NCBI GenBank assembly: GCA_964493385.1
Contig: CAZBNW010000004.1
Location: 1 to 64,000 of the forward strand
Origin: Loki-b32 sp964493385
GTDB lineage: Archaea > Asgardarchaeota > Lokiarchaeia > Sigyniarchaeales > SOKP01
DNA: 64,000 nucleotides
Reading direction: 5' to 3'
The position numbers and the translations under genes were made by a program. Below the pieces are notes generated by a model. That model saw only the letters and a program-made list of their open reading frames with translations, was not told where the DNA came from and ran no database searches. This document shows, piece by piece, positions 36,990-45,186 of this stretch. The stretch's first letter is position 1. Each line of letters opens with the position of its first letter.

Positions 36990-38266
36990 AAAGGTCTTCT
37001 GTTTCTTCTTTTTTCTAGTAAAGATATTCCATGAGTATTTAATGTCCTAGTTAAATTATTAAGTAATAAATCTACTTCTTTTGGTTTAAAGACAGCTCTC
37101 CTATGGGCTTCAATTTGGGGGATCGGCAAACCATAATGTTCGTTCAAACTTGATATTGGTAGTAAGATGGAAGAAATTAAATCTGCTCTCCTTGAAGCAT
37201 TGTTAAAAGCATGTTTTTCATCCATGAAGAATTCTATTCTACAAGGTGTATCATATCGAGCAGTTTTTAGATAAAATGCGTAAAAGGAAAGAGGAAAATA
37301 ATAAGGTATTTCTTTTTTGATTCCTGTATCTCTGATTTTATCGATTTCTCTTTTACAATTAAAGATACAGGTTCTTTCAGATTTTTTTAAAACTCGATTA
37401 AACAAATCTATATCCGAAAAGAATTCGATTACCTTTCGATAATCTATTTTAATAAAATCGGATAATTTTGAATGACTAGGTTTTAATAATTGTATAGAAT
37501 CCCTTAACAGATGAGATAAAGCAGATGTTCTTGTGTCTTTAATTGAACCGATTAATAATATTCCGTTTTCTTTACAATTTGAATATAACTTATGATATTC
37601 TTTCAATAGTTTATCATACTTTTTAGAAATTTCAGGATCTTTGGAAAACAACAAATTTATTGGCATGATTACAATTGATCCATCAATTATTATCATATCA
37701 ATATCAGAAAATTTTCTAATCATATTATTTAACAGATTAATCTCCATGAAATTCATGTCTAAAGAGTTCTTAGTTTCTACTGCAGTTTCGTCTCTATTCA
37801 AAAAATTTCCTTGAACAAAATAATTATTAAAACCGCTTAAATCAGGATAATAGGCTATTTTTGCTGAATGATTTTTATGAAAATAATATTTTACAGCAAT
37901 AGCTTTTAAAAATGAAAAATCAACGTTCATAAATTTCTTAGACACCGAACTTCCATCCACACTAACAACATTTAATCCTCTAATATTAGCGGAGGATACA
38001 TTTTTTTTTAAAAAACCTTCTTTTATATAAAATCTAGGAAAATCAATGAACTTCGAAAAATCTAAATCATCAAGATTTTTCAAGAAAATATTAACAAAAT
38101 TTTTTTTTAATTTTTCGATTGCTAAATATTCTTTCGCAATAGTTTTTAGATCTGTTAATAAAAGTTGTTCTTTTGTTAATCCAAGATTATTAATAATTTC
38201 TTTATCATGAGAAAGAGTTAGAAAATTACTTTCTTCTGAATTTAAATATTTATCCCTAATTGTCAT
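36986..38266 (-). CDS. nurA: NurA 5'-3' nuclease
   Basis: NurA works with the HerA helicase, Mre11 and Rad50 in DNA end resection. The first catalytic Asp is in VVSVDGSSV and the second in IIDGSIV. LLIGSIKDTR is the inner motif, and the C-terminus has YGLPIPQIEAHRRAVFKPKE, typical of the family. The 426-residue length is normal. HerA, Mre11 and Rad50 genes are not present here. The gene runs against the rsmA operon. Confidence 0.85.
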   Translation of the reverse strand: MTIRDKYLNSEESNFLTLSHDKEIINNLGLTKEQLLLTDLKTIAKEYLAIEKLKKNFVNIFLKNLDDLDFSKFIDFPRFYIKEGFLKKNVSSANIRGLNVVSVDGSSVSKKFMNVDFSFLKAIAVKYYFHKNHSAKIAYYPDLSGFNNYFVQGNFLNRDETAVETKNSLDMNFMEINLLNNMIRKFSDIDMIIIDGSIVIMPINLLFSKDPEISKKYDKLLKEYHKLYSNCKENGILLIGSIKDTRTSALSHLLRDSIQLLKPSHSKLSDFIKIDYRKVIEFFSDIDLFNRVLKKSERTCIFNCKREIDKIRDTGIKKEIPYYFPLSFYAFYLKTARYDTPCRIEFFMDEKHAFNNASRRADLISSILLPISSLNEHYGLPIPQIEAHRRAVFKPKEVDLLLNNLTRTLNTHGISLLEKRRNRRPF

Positions 38267-38359
38267 TAAAAGTACAAATAATAGAATTCATAATAATAAT
38301 ATTGAGATATTTAATTTTTTGATTTATGAGGATTAATCGAAAATAATATAATAAGAAAA

Positions 38360-39001
38360 ATGGCAATACAATTAGGAGAAAACCCATGGATTTTAATATG
38401 TTTAACATTTTTGGAGATATTGTTTGTTGTAGTCCCTGCATTAATATCCAGCAGATTGGAGAAAAAGTCTTTCATAGACGCAATAAAAGATATGGGATTT
38501 CAAAAAAATGAGGATCTTTTTCTAAAAATAATATCTGGATTAAGTTTTGGAATCTTATTTCTTTTTTTCGGTAATTATATCATTATTTTTTTCAGAGATT
38601 TTATTATTGGAAGTTTATTTGGTGCCGAATTTGTCGAACAAGCTCAAGAAGGAGCTATTAGCACAGCGCTTATCCAACCCAATCTTATTCAATTAATTAT
38701 TTTAGCAATTTTACAGATAATTGTAATTGGACCTTGTGAAGAAGCGTTTTTCAGAGGATTCCTTATTAAAAAGTCTAACACAAAATTAAAATTAATCTAT
38801 TCGATTATTATCTCATCTGTTTGTTTTACTATTTATCATGTTCCTCCGTTTTTAGTGCCTATAACTACAATTATTACTTTTTCTGGGTATTATTTTACTT
38901 TCGGATTTCTATTATCTCTCATTTTTGTATATTTTAATTATTCAATAATTCCTTGTGCAGTTGCTCATTCTTGTTTTAATCTTTTATTATTTGTAATATG
39001 A
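38360..39001 (+). CDS. CPBP-family intramembrane metalloprotease (CAAX-protease-like)
   Basis: A membrane protein of 213 residues with about six to seven helices. The three family motifs are present: PCEEAFFRGFL (EE-x3-R), FTIYHVPP (F-x3-H) and AHSCFN (H-x3-N/B). The family includes CAAX prenyl proteases and bacteriocin self-immunity proteins. The substrate is unknown. It starts 93 bp from the divergent nurA start and ends with TGA. Confidence 0.8.
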   Translation: MAIQLGENPWILICLTFLEILFVVVPALISSRLEKKSFIDAIKDMGFQKNEDLFLKIISGLSFGILFLFFGNYIIIFFRDFIIGSLFGAEFVEQAQEGAISTALIQPNLIQLIILAILQIIVIGPCEEAFFRGFLIKKSNTKLKLIYSIIISSVCFTIYHVPPFLVPITTIITFSGYYFTFGFLLSLIFVYFNYSIIPCAVAHSCFNLLLFVI

Positions 39002-39150
39002 ATCCTGCCTTTTTATGAAATTTTAAATTAGACAAAAATTAATTAATATTAGGTATATTAATATTATAAACTAAAATCAAATCTATATTAACATTAAGGT
39101 TCAATCCTTCTAATTATACATTTAGAAAAAACTCCAAAATACCGAAAATA

Positions 39151-39684
39151 TTGATTAGGTTGACACAATACGATTATACATTTAAAATGCTAATGTTGGG
39201 GGATGCATCTGTTGGTAAAACATCCCTTACGATAAGATATATTTCGGGCTATTTTCAGGAAGATTTAAAATTAACGATAGGTGTTGATTTTTATTCAAAA
39301 ACAACAAACTTTAAAGATCAAAAAGTTAAATTACAGATATGGGATTTTGGAGGAGAACAAAGATTTAGATTCCTACTCTCACAATATTGTAAAGGTGCCA
39401 ATGGGGCTTTTTTTTTGTATGATATTACTAATCAAGTCTCGTTAGACCATCTCCCCGATTGGACACAGATAATTAGAGAAAACGCAGGAGACATTCCTAT
39501 AATGTTAATCGGATCCAAAGTGGATCTTAATGAATTTAGAGCCGTTCCAAGAGATGATGGAATATTAGCTGCAAAAAAATATAATCTTGCTTCTTTTGTA
39601 GAATTATCTTCTAAGACAGGAGAGAACGTAGAAAAAGCTTTCGAAGTTATAACAGAAATTCTTTTCGAAAAGTATTCAAGCTAA
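39151..39684 (+). CDS. Ras/Rab-type small GTPase, 177 aa
   Basis: The G1 motif is GDASVGKT, G2 lies in TIGVDFYS, G3 is WDFGGEQ, G4 reads SKVD instead of NKxD, and G5 is LSSKTG. The position matching Ras Gln61 is Glu. There is no C-terminal Cys for lipid attachment. It is followed by a 123-residue protein of unknown function 100 bp downstream, with which it might pair. The start is uncertain between TTG 39151 and TTG 39160; both are in frame with YDYTFKMLMLGD. The fold is certain. Confidence 0.88.
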   Translation: MIRLTQYDYTFKMLMLGDASVGKTSLTIRYISGYFQEDLKLTIGVDFYSKTTNFKDQKVKLQIWDFGGEQRFRFLLSQYCKGANGAFFLYDITNQVSLDHLPDWTQIIRENAGDIPIMLIGSKVDLNEFRAVPRDDGILAAKKYNLASFVELSSKTGENVEKAFEVITEILFEKYSS

Positions 39685-39784
39685 AATGAAAAATGTAATC
39701 AAAAATTTTTACTCTGTACATTTAAGTAAAACTTAAATTTATTATTTTACTTATTTTTTAATACACATATTTGGTTGAAAATTA

Positions 39785-40156
39785 TTGATTGAAGTTTTTA
39801 ATAGAAAAGAGAAATTAGAAGGTTTTATTGAAGGGAAAAAATATTTGAATAAAAAAAGGAAATTAATAGGCTTCTTGGAAAATAATGAGTTGAAAGATAA
39901 ATCGGGCTATACTCTCTTGATTCTTAAGAGTAACGGTGATATAACATGGAATGAAGGGGAAAAGCAAGGATTTATCAAAGAAGGAAAAATTTATTCTGCT
40001 TTTGATGATAGACTCATTTTCGAATTTAAAAAGGAAAACGGTGAGATTTTAGATTCTGGTGGAGGAACAATTCTATATTTAAAAGGTGATATTGAATCTC
40101 TTGAAGAAGAAGACTTTTTTGGGATTGCAGGGCAATATTTAGAATTATTTTCTTAA
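39785..40156 (+). CDS. Hypothetical beta-repeat protein, 123 aa
   Basis: No family is recognised. The sequence has short strand-like repeats (LEGFIEGKKYL, LIGFLENNELK, KQGFIKEGKIY, then ILDSGGGTILYLKG), suggesting a small beta-rich fold. There is no signal peptide, membrane helix or catalytic motif. The start is TTG 39785. It sits between a small GTPase and the peroxiredoxin-like gene, in the same direction as both. Confidence 0.5.
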   Translation: MIEVFNRKEKLEGFIEGKKYLNKKRKLIGFLENNELKDKSGYTLLILKSNGDITWNEGEKQGFIKEGKIYSAFDDRLIFEFKKENGEILDSGGGTILYLKGDIESLEEEDFFGIAGQYLELFS

Positions 40157-40267
40157 AATGATTATTATTAAAAACGGAGTTAATTTTTCAAAATAAATAT
40201 ATATTTAAAATTTCTAATTCTAATTTTAAATTATATTCATAAAATTTGCATTTTAAAGGTTTCTTTC

Positions 40268-40801
40268 ATGACAGATATAAACAATGAAGAACCTCCAAGA
40301 CCTCCAGGATTACAAATAAACACAAAAGCGCCACTGATAGATACTGTAGATATTTATGGGAATCCAATAAATTTAAAAGATCTTCTCCTATCTTACAATG
40401 GAGTTTTGATAGATTTTTTCCGAGGAAATTGGTGAAGTCATTGCAAAAAACACTTAAAGCTGTTAACTGAGCATATCTCTGAATTTGAAAATAGAAATAT
40501 TAAACTTATTTCTATTGCGAGCGATAGCGTCAGACTTCTGAGGATATTTAAAGAAGAAAATGATTTTAATGTTGACATGATATCTGATAGAGGTGCTAAA
40601 ATAGCGAAGGAATATGATGTTTACTGGTTTGCTCCCGGTGGAGGAAAAAATTATAAAATAAAACAAGCAGTACCAAGTAAATTCCTCATCAATAAAAATG
40701 GTGAAATTATCTGGAAATATATAGGGAAAGATAAAACAGATAGACCCTCGATCGACATGATGATTAGCATTATTGATAAACAAATTATAAATCCCAAATA
40801 A
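40268..40801 (+). CDS. Peroxiredoxin-like protein, probable selenoprotein (UGA at catalytic Cys)
   Basis: An AhpC/TSA-type thioredoxin-fold protein of 177 residues. The frame runs from ATG 40268, behind AAAGG, to TAA 40801 through one UGA at 40433-40435 (codon 56). This lies in IDFFRGNW-UGA-SHCKKH, where family members have Cys in a WCxxC-type motif, so the codon replaces the reactive cysteine and gives UxxC. Both sides are clearly the same domain: KAPLIDTVDIYGNPINL before, KLISIASDSV and VPSKFLINKNGEIIW after. Selenocysteine is the best reading, since selenocysteine use is known in some methanogens and in Lokiarchaeota. UGA is a normal stop elsewhere here. Confidence 0.75.
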
Positions 40802-40860
40802 GAATGAATTGAGCGTAAAAAAATGAGACGTTCAAGGACAACCTTGTGAGGGTTTTGGGA
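40802..40860 (+). promoter_or_regulatory. Candidate SECIS element downstream of the peroxiredoxin-like gene
   Basis: The 3' region has TTGAGCGT (40809-40816) pairing with ACGTTCAA (40828-40835) over eight pairs, including one G-U, around an A-rich loop containing AUGAG. A GAA at 40806-40808 lies opposite GGA at 40836-40838, which could form G-A pairs below the stem. A competing hairpin is CAAGG-ACAA-CCTTG (40833-40846). Archaeal SECIS elements lie in the 3' UTR, as here. I could not fit a published consensus with certainty. Confidence 0.4.
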
Positions 40861-40942
40861 TTATTTTTCTTTTTATTTTTCAACAATAAATAAAAGTTGA
40901 ACATAATTCTTCTATTTAATTACTAACTTTTTTGATTAGGAA

Positions 40943-41596
40943 ATGGAACAAGATAAAGAATTAACTGATAAATTGGTTGAATATAGTAAAAAAGTTGGCC
41001 TTGATTTCATAGGCTTTGCAGATCCAAAATTGTTTGATCGATTCCCTAAAGCAAATCAACCTTTTGCATATTTAAAAGAAACTAAAACTGTGATAATCAT
41101 TGGAATTTATATGTATGACATTATGCTTGATACATGGAGTTATCCAACAGGAAAAAGTTTACAATTTGCTGATTCGGTTTTGAAAAATTATTGCAATTCA
41201 ATTAGAAAATTTCTTATTAAGCATGGATTTCTGGCTAAAGTTATCCCATATCATCCTGGATTGTTTTTGAAGGATTCTGCTGCTCTAGCAGGACTCGGTT
41301 CAATTGGTAAAAATAATTTACTTATTACTGAAAAATATGGTTCACAAGTTAGATTAAGAGCAATAGTTACATCCGCACTACTGGAACTTGGAAACCCAAT
41401 TTATGAAAATCCCTATTGCGAAGATTGTAATTTATGTATTGATTCATGCCCCGCTAAGGCATTTCCTAATGAAAAATATGACAGAAAAATCTGCAATGAT
41501 TATAATCGCGCTAATTGGAAAATTCTTTCAAAATATTCCCGCCTTTGGTGTAATGAATGTATTGAATCATGTCCAGTTGGTAAATCTAATAATTAG
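40943..41596 (+). CDS. 4Fe-4S protein of the QueG (epoxyqueuosine reductase) family, short form
   Basis: A 217-residue protein with SAALAGLGSIGKNNLLITEKYG, the cobalamin-binding-region signature of QueG and reductive dehalogenase-like proteins, followed by ferredoxin motifs CEDCNLCIDSCP and CNECIESCPVGK. It is much shorter than bacterial QueG (about 380 residues), lacking the HEAT-like C-terminus, so it is more likely a related archaeal redox protein than a true QueG. It lies 140 bp after the probable selenoprotein, and both may belong to redox metabolism. Confidence 0.72.
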   Translation: MEQDKELTDKLVEYSKKVGLDFIGFADPKLFDRFPKANQPFAYLKETKTVIIIGIYMYDIMLDTWSYPTGKSLQFADSVLKNYCNSIRKFLIKHGFLAKVIPYHPGLFLKDSAALAGLGSIGKNNLLITEKYGSQVRLRAIVTSALLELGNPIYENPYCEDCNLCIDSCPAKAFPNEKYDRKICNDYNRANWKILSKYSRLWCNECIESCPVGKSNN

Positions 41597-41659
41597 ATTC
41601 TCTTTTTTTGGAGTCTTCTTTATCTCCAATTTAGATCTATGATTATCATTAATGAAAAT

Positions 41660-41842
41660 CTATGGGTTAAACCGTAAATATTTTACATATTGTTTAATTA
41701 ATGTGTTATACCGTAATCCTGATTCATAGCAATACCCACATTTAGAACAATGATGCTGTGTTGATTTCCCACCGTCTAAGCGTTTAGAGAAGTTACTCAA
41801 CATAATATTTCCACATTTTTCACAATTACTTTTAAATTGCAT
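41660..41842 (-). CDS. Small zinc-finger protein, 60 aa
   Basis: Two CxxC pairs (CEKCGN and CSKCGYC) separated by 24 residues make a plausible zinc ribbon. The C-terminus is basic and aromatic (RYNTLIKQYVKYLRF). The ORF is short, but the regular Cys spacing and the ATG at 41842 after a gene-free region support it. Function is unknown. Confidence 0.5.
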   Translation of the reverse strand: MQFKSNCEKCGNIMLSNFSKRLDGGKSTQHHCSKCGYCYESGLRYNTLIKQYVKYLRFNP

Positions 41843-41920
41843 ATTATAAGTTGAAATTTTAAGAGTATTTAAAATAAGGAAGTAAAAAGATTTAGTAAAA
41901 AATAGAAAAAAAAATATTTT

Positions 41921-41973
41921 TAAAATGCTGGAATTATGAAAATCGCATAAAATTAAATCTTATTTAAAGATTT
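41921..41973 (-). terminator. Hairpin plus U-tract element, copy A, after the 4-5 TM protein gene
   Basis: On the minus strand, AAATCTT (complement of 41967-41973) pairs with AAGATTT over seven pairs with a five-base loop. It is followed by GCGATTTT, then TTCCAGCA and, further on, T-rich sequence. The same layout occurs after the histone gene (copy B). It lies downstream of the gene 42058-42630 and probably terminates or stabilises its transcript. Confidence 0.45.
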
Positions 41974-42057
41974 ACACTTAATTAATACTTTAAACAAATA
42001 AGTAGGACGATTTAGTAAAAAAATTAGATGAAAAAATATAAAAATTAGTTTGTTTCT

Positions 42058-42630
42058 TCAAGTCCTCTTAAATCTGTTAATTATTATGATAATTAATGCT
42101 ACTATAAAATATGCTATCGCAGCAAATAAGAAACTAAACTTTATTAAGGCACTTAAGGAAGCAAGAAATGAGTTAATATTTGAGATTAATGGGGACATTA
42201 TCCAACCATCAAGCATTATTAATAAATTAATGTTCTCAATAATATCAAAAACACCTGTTAAAAAAGGTGTTAATGTAAAATAAAGACCAATAGTTTGAAC
42301 TTTTTCATCTGACTTCCTTAGTATAAGTAAGATTAATCCTAGAGCTAAGGAACTATAACCAACAATAAATAAAAAATCCCAATATATTGCTAAAGTTTGT
42401 CTAAGAATTCCTTCAACTCCCCATGATAAAAGGATTATTTGCACTCTTTCAGGTGTCCAGGCAAATTCATAATCCAGAATCCCATAAGTTGGAACAGCAG
42501 CTTCAATAGGTATAAAAATTAGTAGATAGACTAATAAGACTATCGCCAAACCTATTATAGTCATAATTATTACATATTTATCTTTAGGAGAATCTTTGAA
42601 TTTGTCTAAAAACATGTGCAATTCACACAT
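42058..42630 (-). CDS. Membrane protein with four to five helices, 190 aa
   Basis: No family is recognised. Hydrophobic segments lie near residues 20-42, 85-103, 117-140 and 155-185. The first loop (45-80) carries aromatic and charged residues and is likely extracytoplasmic. The extreme C-terminus is basic (NRFKRT), suggesting it is cytoplasmic. Two possible starts exist: ATG 42630 and ATG 42615 (MFLDKF). It is transcribed toward copy A of the hairpin element. The 163 bp upstream carry the histone terminator. Confidence 0.55.
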   Translation of the reverse strand: MCELHMFLDKFKDSPKDKYVIIMTIIGLAIVLLVYLLIFIPIEAAVPTYGILDYEFAWTPERVQIILLSWGVEGILRQTLAIYWDFLFIVGYSSLALGLILLILRKSDEKVQTIGLYFTLTPFLTGVFDIIENINLLIMLDGWIMSPLISNINSFLASLSALIKFSFLFAAIAYFIVALIIIIINRFKRT

Positions 42631-42727
42631 AGGTTAATCATTATTTATGAATATATTCTATTAAAAATATTATTTAAAATTAATAATATTCCTTTTGGCA
42701 ATTATTCAGTGTAAGGTTTTTAGATTA

Positions 42728-42795
42728 AAAAAAAAAAATTAAAAAGTTGCTGGAAATAATAAAATCGCTTAAATTTAAATCGTAATTAACGATTT
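42728..42795 (-). terminator. Hairpin plus U-tract element, copy B, histone terminator
   Basis: On the minus strand, AAATCGT pairs with ACGATTT (complements of 42789-42795 and 42777-42783) with a five-base loop. It overlaps the last two bases of the histone stop codon. GCGATTTT, TTCCAGCA and a run of T residues follow. Compared with copy A, one G-C pair in the stem is replaced by T-A on both sides, a compensatory change that supports a real hairpin. A strong U-tract makes a transcription terminator the simplest reading. Confidence 0.6.
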
Positions 42796-43000
42796 ATACT
42801 AAGCCAATAGCGATTTTCATATCTGCAGCAGTTACTTTCTTTCTGCCAGAGTGCTTTGCAATGTCAAGCGCGCAACCAGTCAAATTTTTAGCATATTCCT
42901 CTAAATAATCCATTAATTTGTCAACTGCGGCTCGACTTACGATTTCTGCTCCGGCTTTCTTCATTAGAGCCCGTAGTGGACTCCATGCAAATGCGGCCAT
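42794..43000 (-). CDS. Archaeal histone, 68 aa, tailless
   Basis: A single histone fold like HMfA/HMfB: WSPLRALMKKAGAEIVSRAAVDKLMDYLEEYAKN covers helices 1-2, and HSGRKKVTAADMKIAIGLV is the loop 2 and helix 3 region. Dimers of such histones wrap DNA, often as extended polymers. It has no N- or C-terminal tail. GGAGG on the minus strand (43010-43014) is an evident ribosome site for ATG 43000. The gene stands alone with its own promoter and terminator, as usual for archaeal histones. Confidence 0.93.
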   Translation of the reverse strand: MAAFAWSPLRALMKKAGAEIVSRAAVDKLMDYLEEYAKNLTGCALDIAKHSGRKKVTAADMKIAIGLV

Positions 43001-43042
43001 TTTCTTATTCCTCCACTAATTTTTTAACTTATTTTTAATCTT

Positions 43043-43056
43043 TTTTATAAATTGTA
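43043..43056 (-). promoter_or_regulatory. Probable histone promoter (TATA box)
   Basis: On the minus strand, TTTATAAA lies about 45 bases before the start codon, a good match to an archaeal TATA box that would give a short leader carrying the Shine-Dalgarno. Confidence 0.45.
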
Positions 43057-43511
43057 TTTAAATTTAATTTAGTATTTCTTATATTTAAATGTGTTGGTTG
43101 ATCATCATTAATCCGATATATGTGATCAATCAAATATGGTCGACAAAAAAAAATGATGATAAAAATCGACAAATTTTTTACTAGTGAATTCAATTAATCA
43201 GAAATGATCAATATTTGATTTCAAATGATGCAGTTGTAAATGGAAGTATATAAACTTTGTTATACTTGGGGGAAATTTATCACCCCGTTTATAGAAAATC
43301 TCATAGAAGATAAAAGATTGAAATACTAATCATTGATAATTTTTACAAAATAACAATTTTAATGCAAATTTTAAAACATTTCTCAAATATTAATACTTTA
43401 TAATTAATTTTGCTTTACACTAATTTAAGAGTTAGTGAATCTCCTTAATAATTCTCTTACATTTTACTTTATCTAGATTAAAATGTTTATCTAAAATTGG
43501 AGTATTAAAAA
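43057..43511. other. Long intergenic region, 455 bp, no protein gene
   Basis: No open frame with support lies here. A TATATAAA near 43244 (plus strand) is followed about 25 bases later by GGGGG-AAATTTATCA-CCCC, a G/C-rich hairpin that stands out in the AT-rich background. It could mark a small RNA or a long, structured 5' leader of the metallophosphoesterase gene. The stretch also has several TGATCA-like words (for example GTGATCAATCA) without clear order. Confidence 0.3.
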
Positions 43512-44585
43512 ATGGGTATAATCAATCCTAAAATTTTAGTAGTTTCAGACATTCACTTAGGTTCCTTGGATAGTGAAAGGGATTTATTTATTCAATTTTT
43601 AAGAAAAATTGTTAATGGAGAGTTCGGAAATGAATTACAAGTCCTTATAATATTAGGAGATTTTATTGATTTATGTACTGATATTCCTGAAGCTCTCTTG
43701 AAAAGAGAAAAAATCCAAGAAATTCTCACTCTTTTATTAGAAGTTAAAAAAGAAAAAAACCTTATTTTTGTACTTGGAAATCATGAAATTCCTATTACCG
43801 GAGATTATGACGAGAAATTTCGACGTCGAAAAGAGAAGTTTTTATTCAAGTTTAAAAATAACAGTTTCAATGAATTGTTTGATAATGAATTATTTGGTCA
43901 ATATATATTATTGAAAAAGTGGAACAATGAGGATATGCTACTTTTATACGATTCACGAGATCAAATTGAAAATACTCCTAATAAAAAAGTAAGAATTGAG
44001 GGGCTTGATTTAGATAGCAATTATAGGTGTTTAATGACACATGGATATCAGTTTGATAGTGAAATATATCGATTTTTTGTAGGTCAAGTATGGAAATCTA
44101 TGATTTCTTCTAATAAGTTTGAAATAAAAGAAACTTTCGATTATTTCTGGAATGAGATAATTAAGAATGGTAGAAAAATTAAACCTATTACATTCAAAGA
44201 TATGAAAGCAGAATTGACAAAGTTAAAAAATATGTCTTTAGAATCAATAGATACACTTTTTTCAGAATTAAGTAATTTGGAATTTAACTTAATTAAAGCT
44301 AACGCGCGAATAATGAAGAAATGGGAACGCGCAAAAAAATTTGAGTATTATTTTGAGGAAATAAAAGAGTTCTTAGAGGATGATGATTATGATTTCTCAA
44401 AAGTTAATCATTTAATATATGGTCATTCACACAATAAGGGAGTATATAATGGAATGATAAATGGACATCCAATAGAAATTGTAAACGATGGTTCTTGGCA
44501 GCACATCCAGCCATCTTATGTAGAGATTCTTTATAAGGGAATATTAAATTTAAGAACTGTTTTTAGTAATATGAATTCTTCATAA
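43512..44585 (+). CDS. Calcineurin-like metallophosphoesterase, 357 aa
   Basis: The metallophosphoesterase motifs are complete: SDIHLGS (first), LGDFIDL (second), LGNHE (third), MTHGYQFDS (fourth) and YGHSHNKGVY (fifth). A helical insertion of about 100 residues lies between motifs 4 and 5. Family members hydrolyse phosphodiesters, nucleotides or phosphoproteins; the substrate cannot be assigned. The gene follows a 510-bp intergenic region and may have a long leader. Confidence 0.85.
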   Translation: MGIINPKILVVSDIHLGSLDSERDLFIQFLRKIVNGEFGNELQVLIILGDFIDLCTDIPEALLKREKIQEILTLLLEVKKEKNLIFVLGNHEIPITGDYDEKFRRRKEKFLFKFKNNSFNELFDNELFGQYILLKKWNNEDMLLLYDSRDQIENTPNKKVRIEGLDLDSNYRCLMTHGYQFDSEIYRFFVGQVWKSMISSNKFEIKETFDYFWNEIIKNGRKIKPITFKDMKAELTKLKNMSLESIDTLFSELSNLEFNLIKANARIMKKWERAKKFEYYFEEIKEFLEDDDYDFSKVNHLIYGHSHNKGVYNGMINGHPIEIVNDGSWQHIQPSYVEILYKGILNLRTVFSNMNSS

Positions 44586-44610
44586 CTTTGTTAAAATGAA
44601 ATAAAATTTT

Positions 44611-45075
44611 TTATATTCTCAACTCTATTTTCGGTTCTTTTTTCTCAGCATAGAAAAACCGTCCAGAACCCATTACATCTACATGACGGAAATAGATCTC
44701 ATTAAATACTAATGTTTGAGAGTCGATCTCATCCTTTTTTTTAATCTTATCAATAAACTTTTTTGAATTCGAAATTATAATGTCTTTAATCATTTTACCT
44801 AATTCAGAAACAAGGATCTCTTCTTCAGAAGGATAATATTGATCTGGGGTGGCTCCTATTGCTATATTTCCTTCCTGATAACCACCCCGATTTTTTTCTG
44901 CCGCAATTTTGTATTTATTGAAATGCCCTACAATTTTTTTTAATTTTTTAAGATTTAGTTGACCAACTTCCTCAAGAATCTCAAAAACAAATGAATTTGG
45001 TTTTTTTAAATAGTCATAAACGGTATCTGGAGTTAGTTTTGGTTCATAATCAGGGAATAAATCTTTCTCATTCAA
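44611..45075 (-). CDS. Hypothetical protein, 154 aa
   Basis: No family is recognised. It is soluble and mixed charge, with a helical N-terminus (LTPDTVYDYLKKP), a central basic region with GHFNKYKIAAEKNRGGYQ, and a beta-like C-terminus containing FRHVDVMGSGRFFY. The GTPase gene 45187-45795 starts 111 bp away, divergently. There is no signal for secretion or membrane insertion. The steady codon use supports a real gene. Confidence 0.5.
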   Translation of the reverse strand: MNEKDLFPDYEPKLTPDTVYDYLKKPNSFVFEILEEVGQLNLKKLKKIVGHFNKYKIAAEKNRGGYQEGNIAIGATPDQYYPSEEEILVSELGKMIKDIIISNSKKFIDKIKKKDEIDSQTLVFNEIYFRHVDVMGSGRFFYAEKKEPKIELRI

Positions 45076-45186
45076 AACTTATTCAACACCGAATTATATT
45101 AATATGTTCAAAACTTATAAATCCAAACTTTTATTTTTAATTATTAAGTTTAGTTTTTTTTAATAATAAAATAAACTATTATACTC

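Noticed and set aside
43150..43215. A box C/D guide RNA starting at ATGATGA
   Set aside because: A C-box-like word is present, but no CTGA D box and no paired D'/C' boxes follow.
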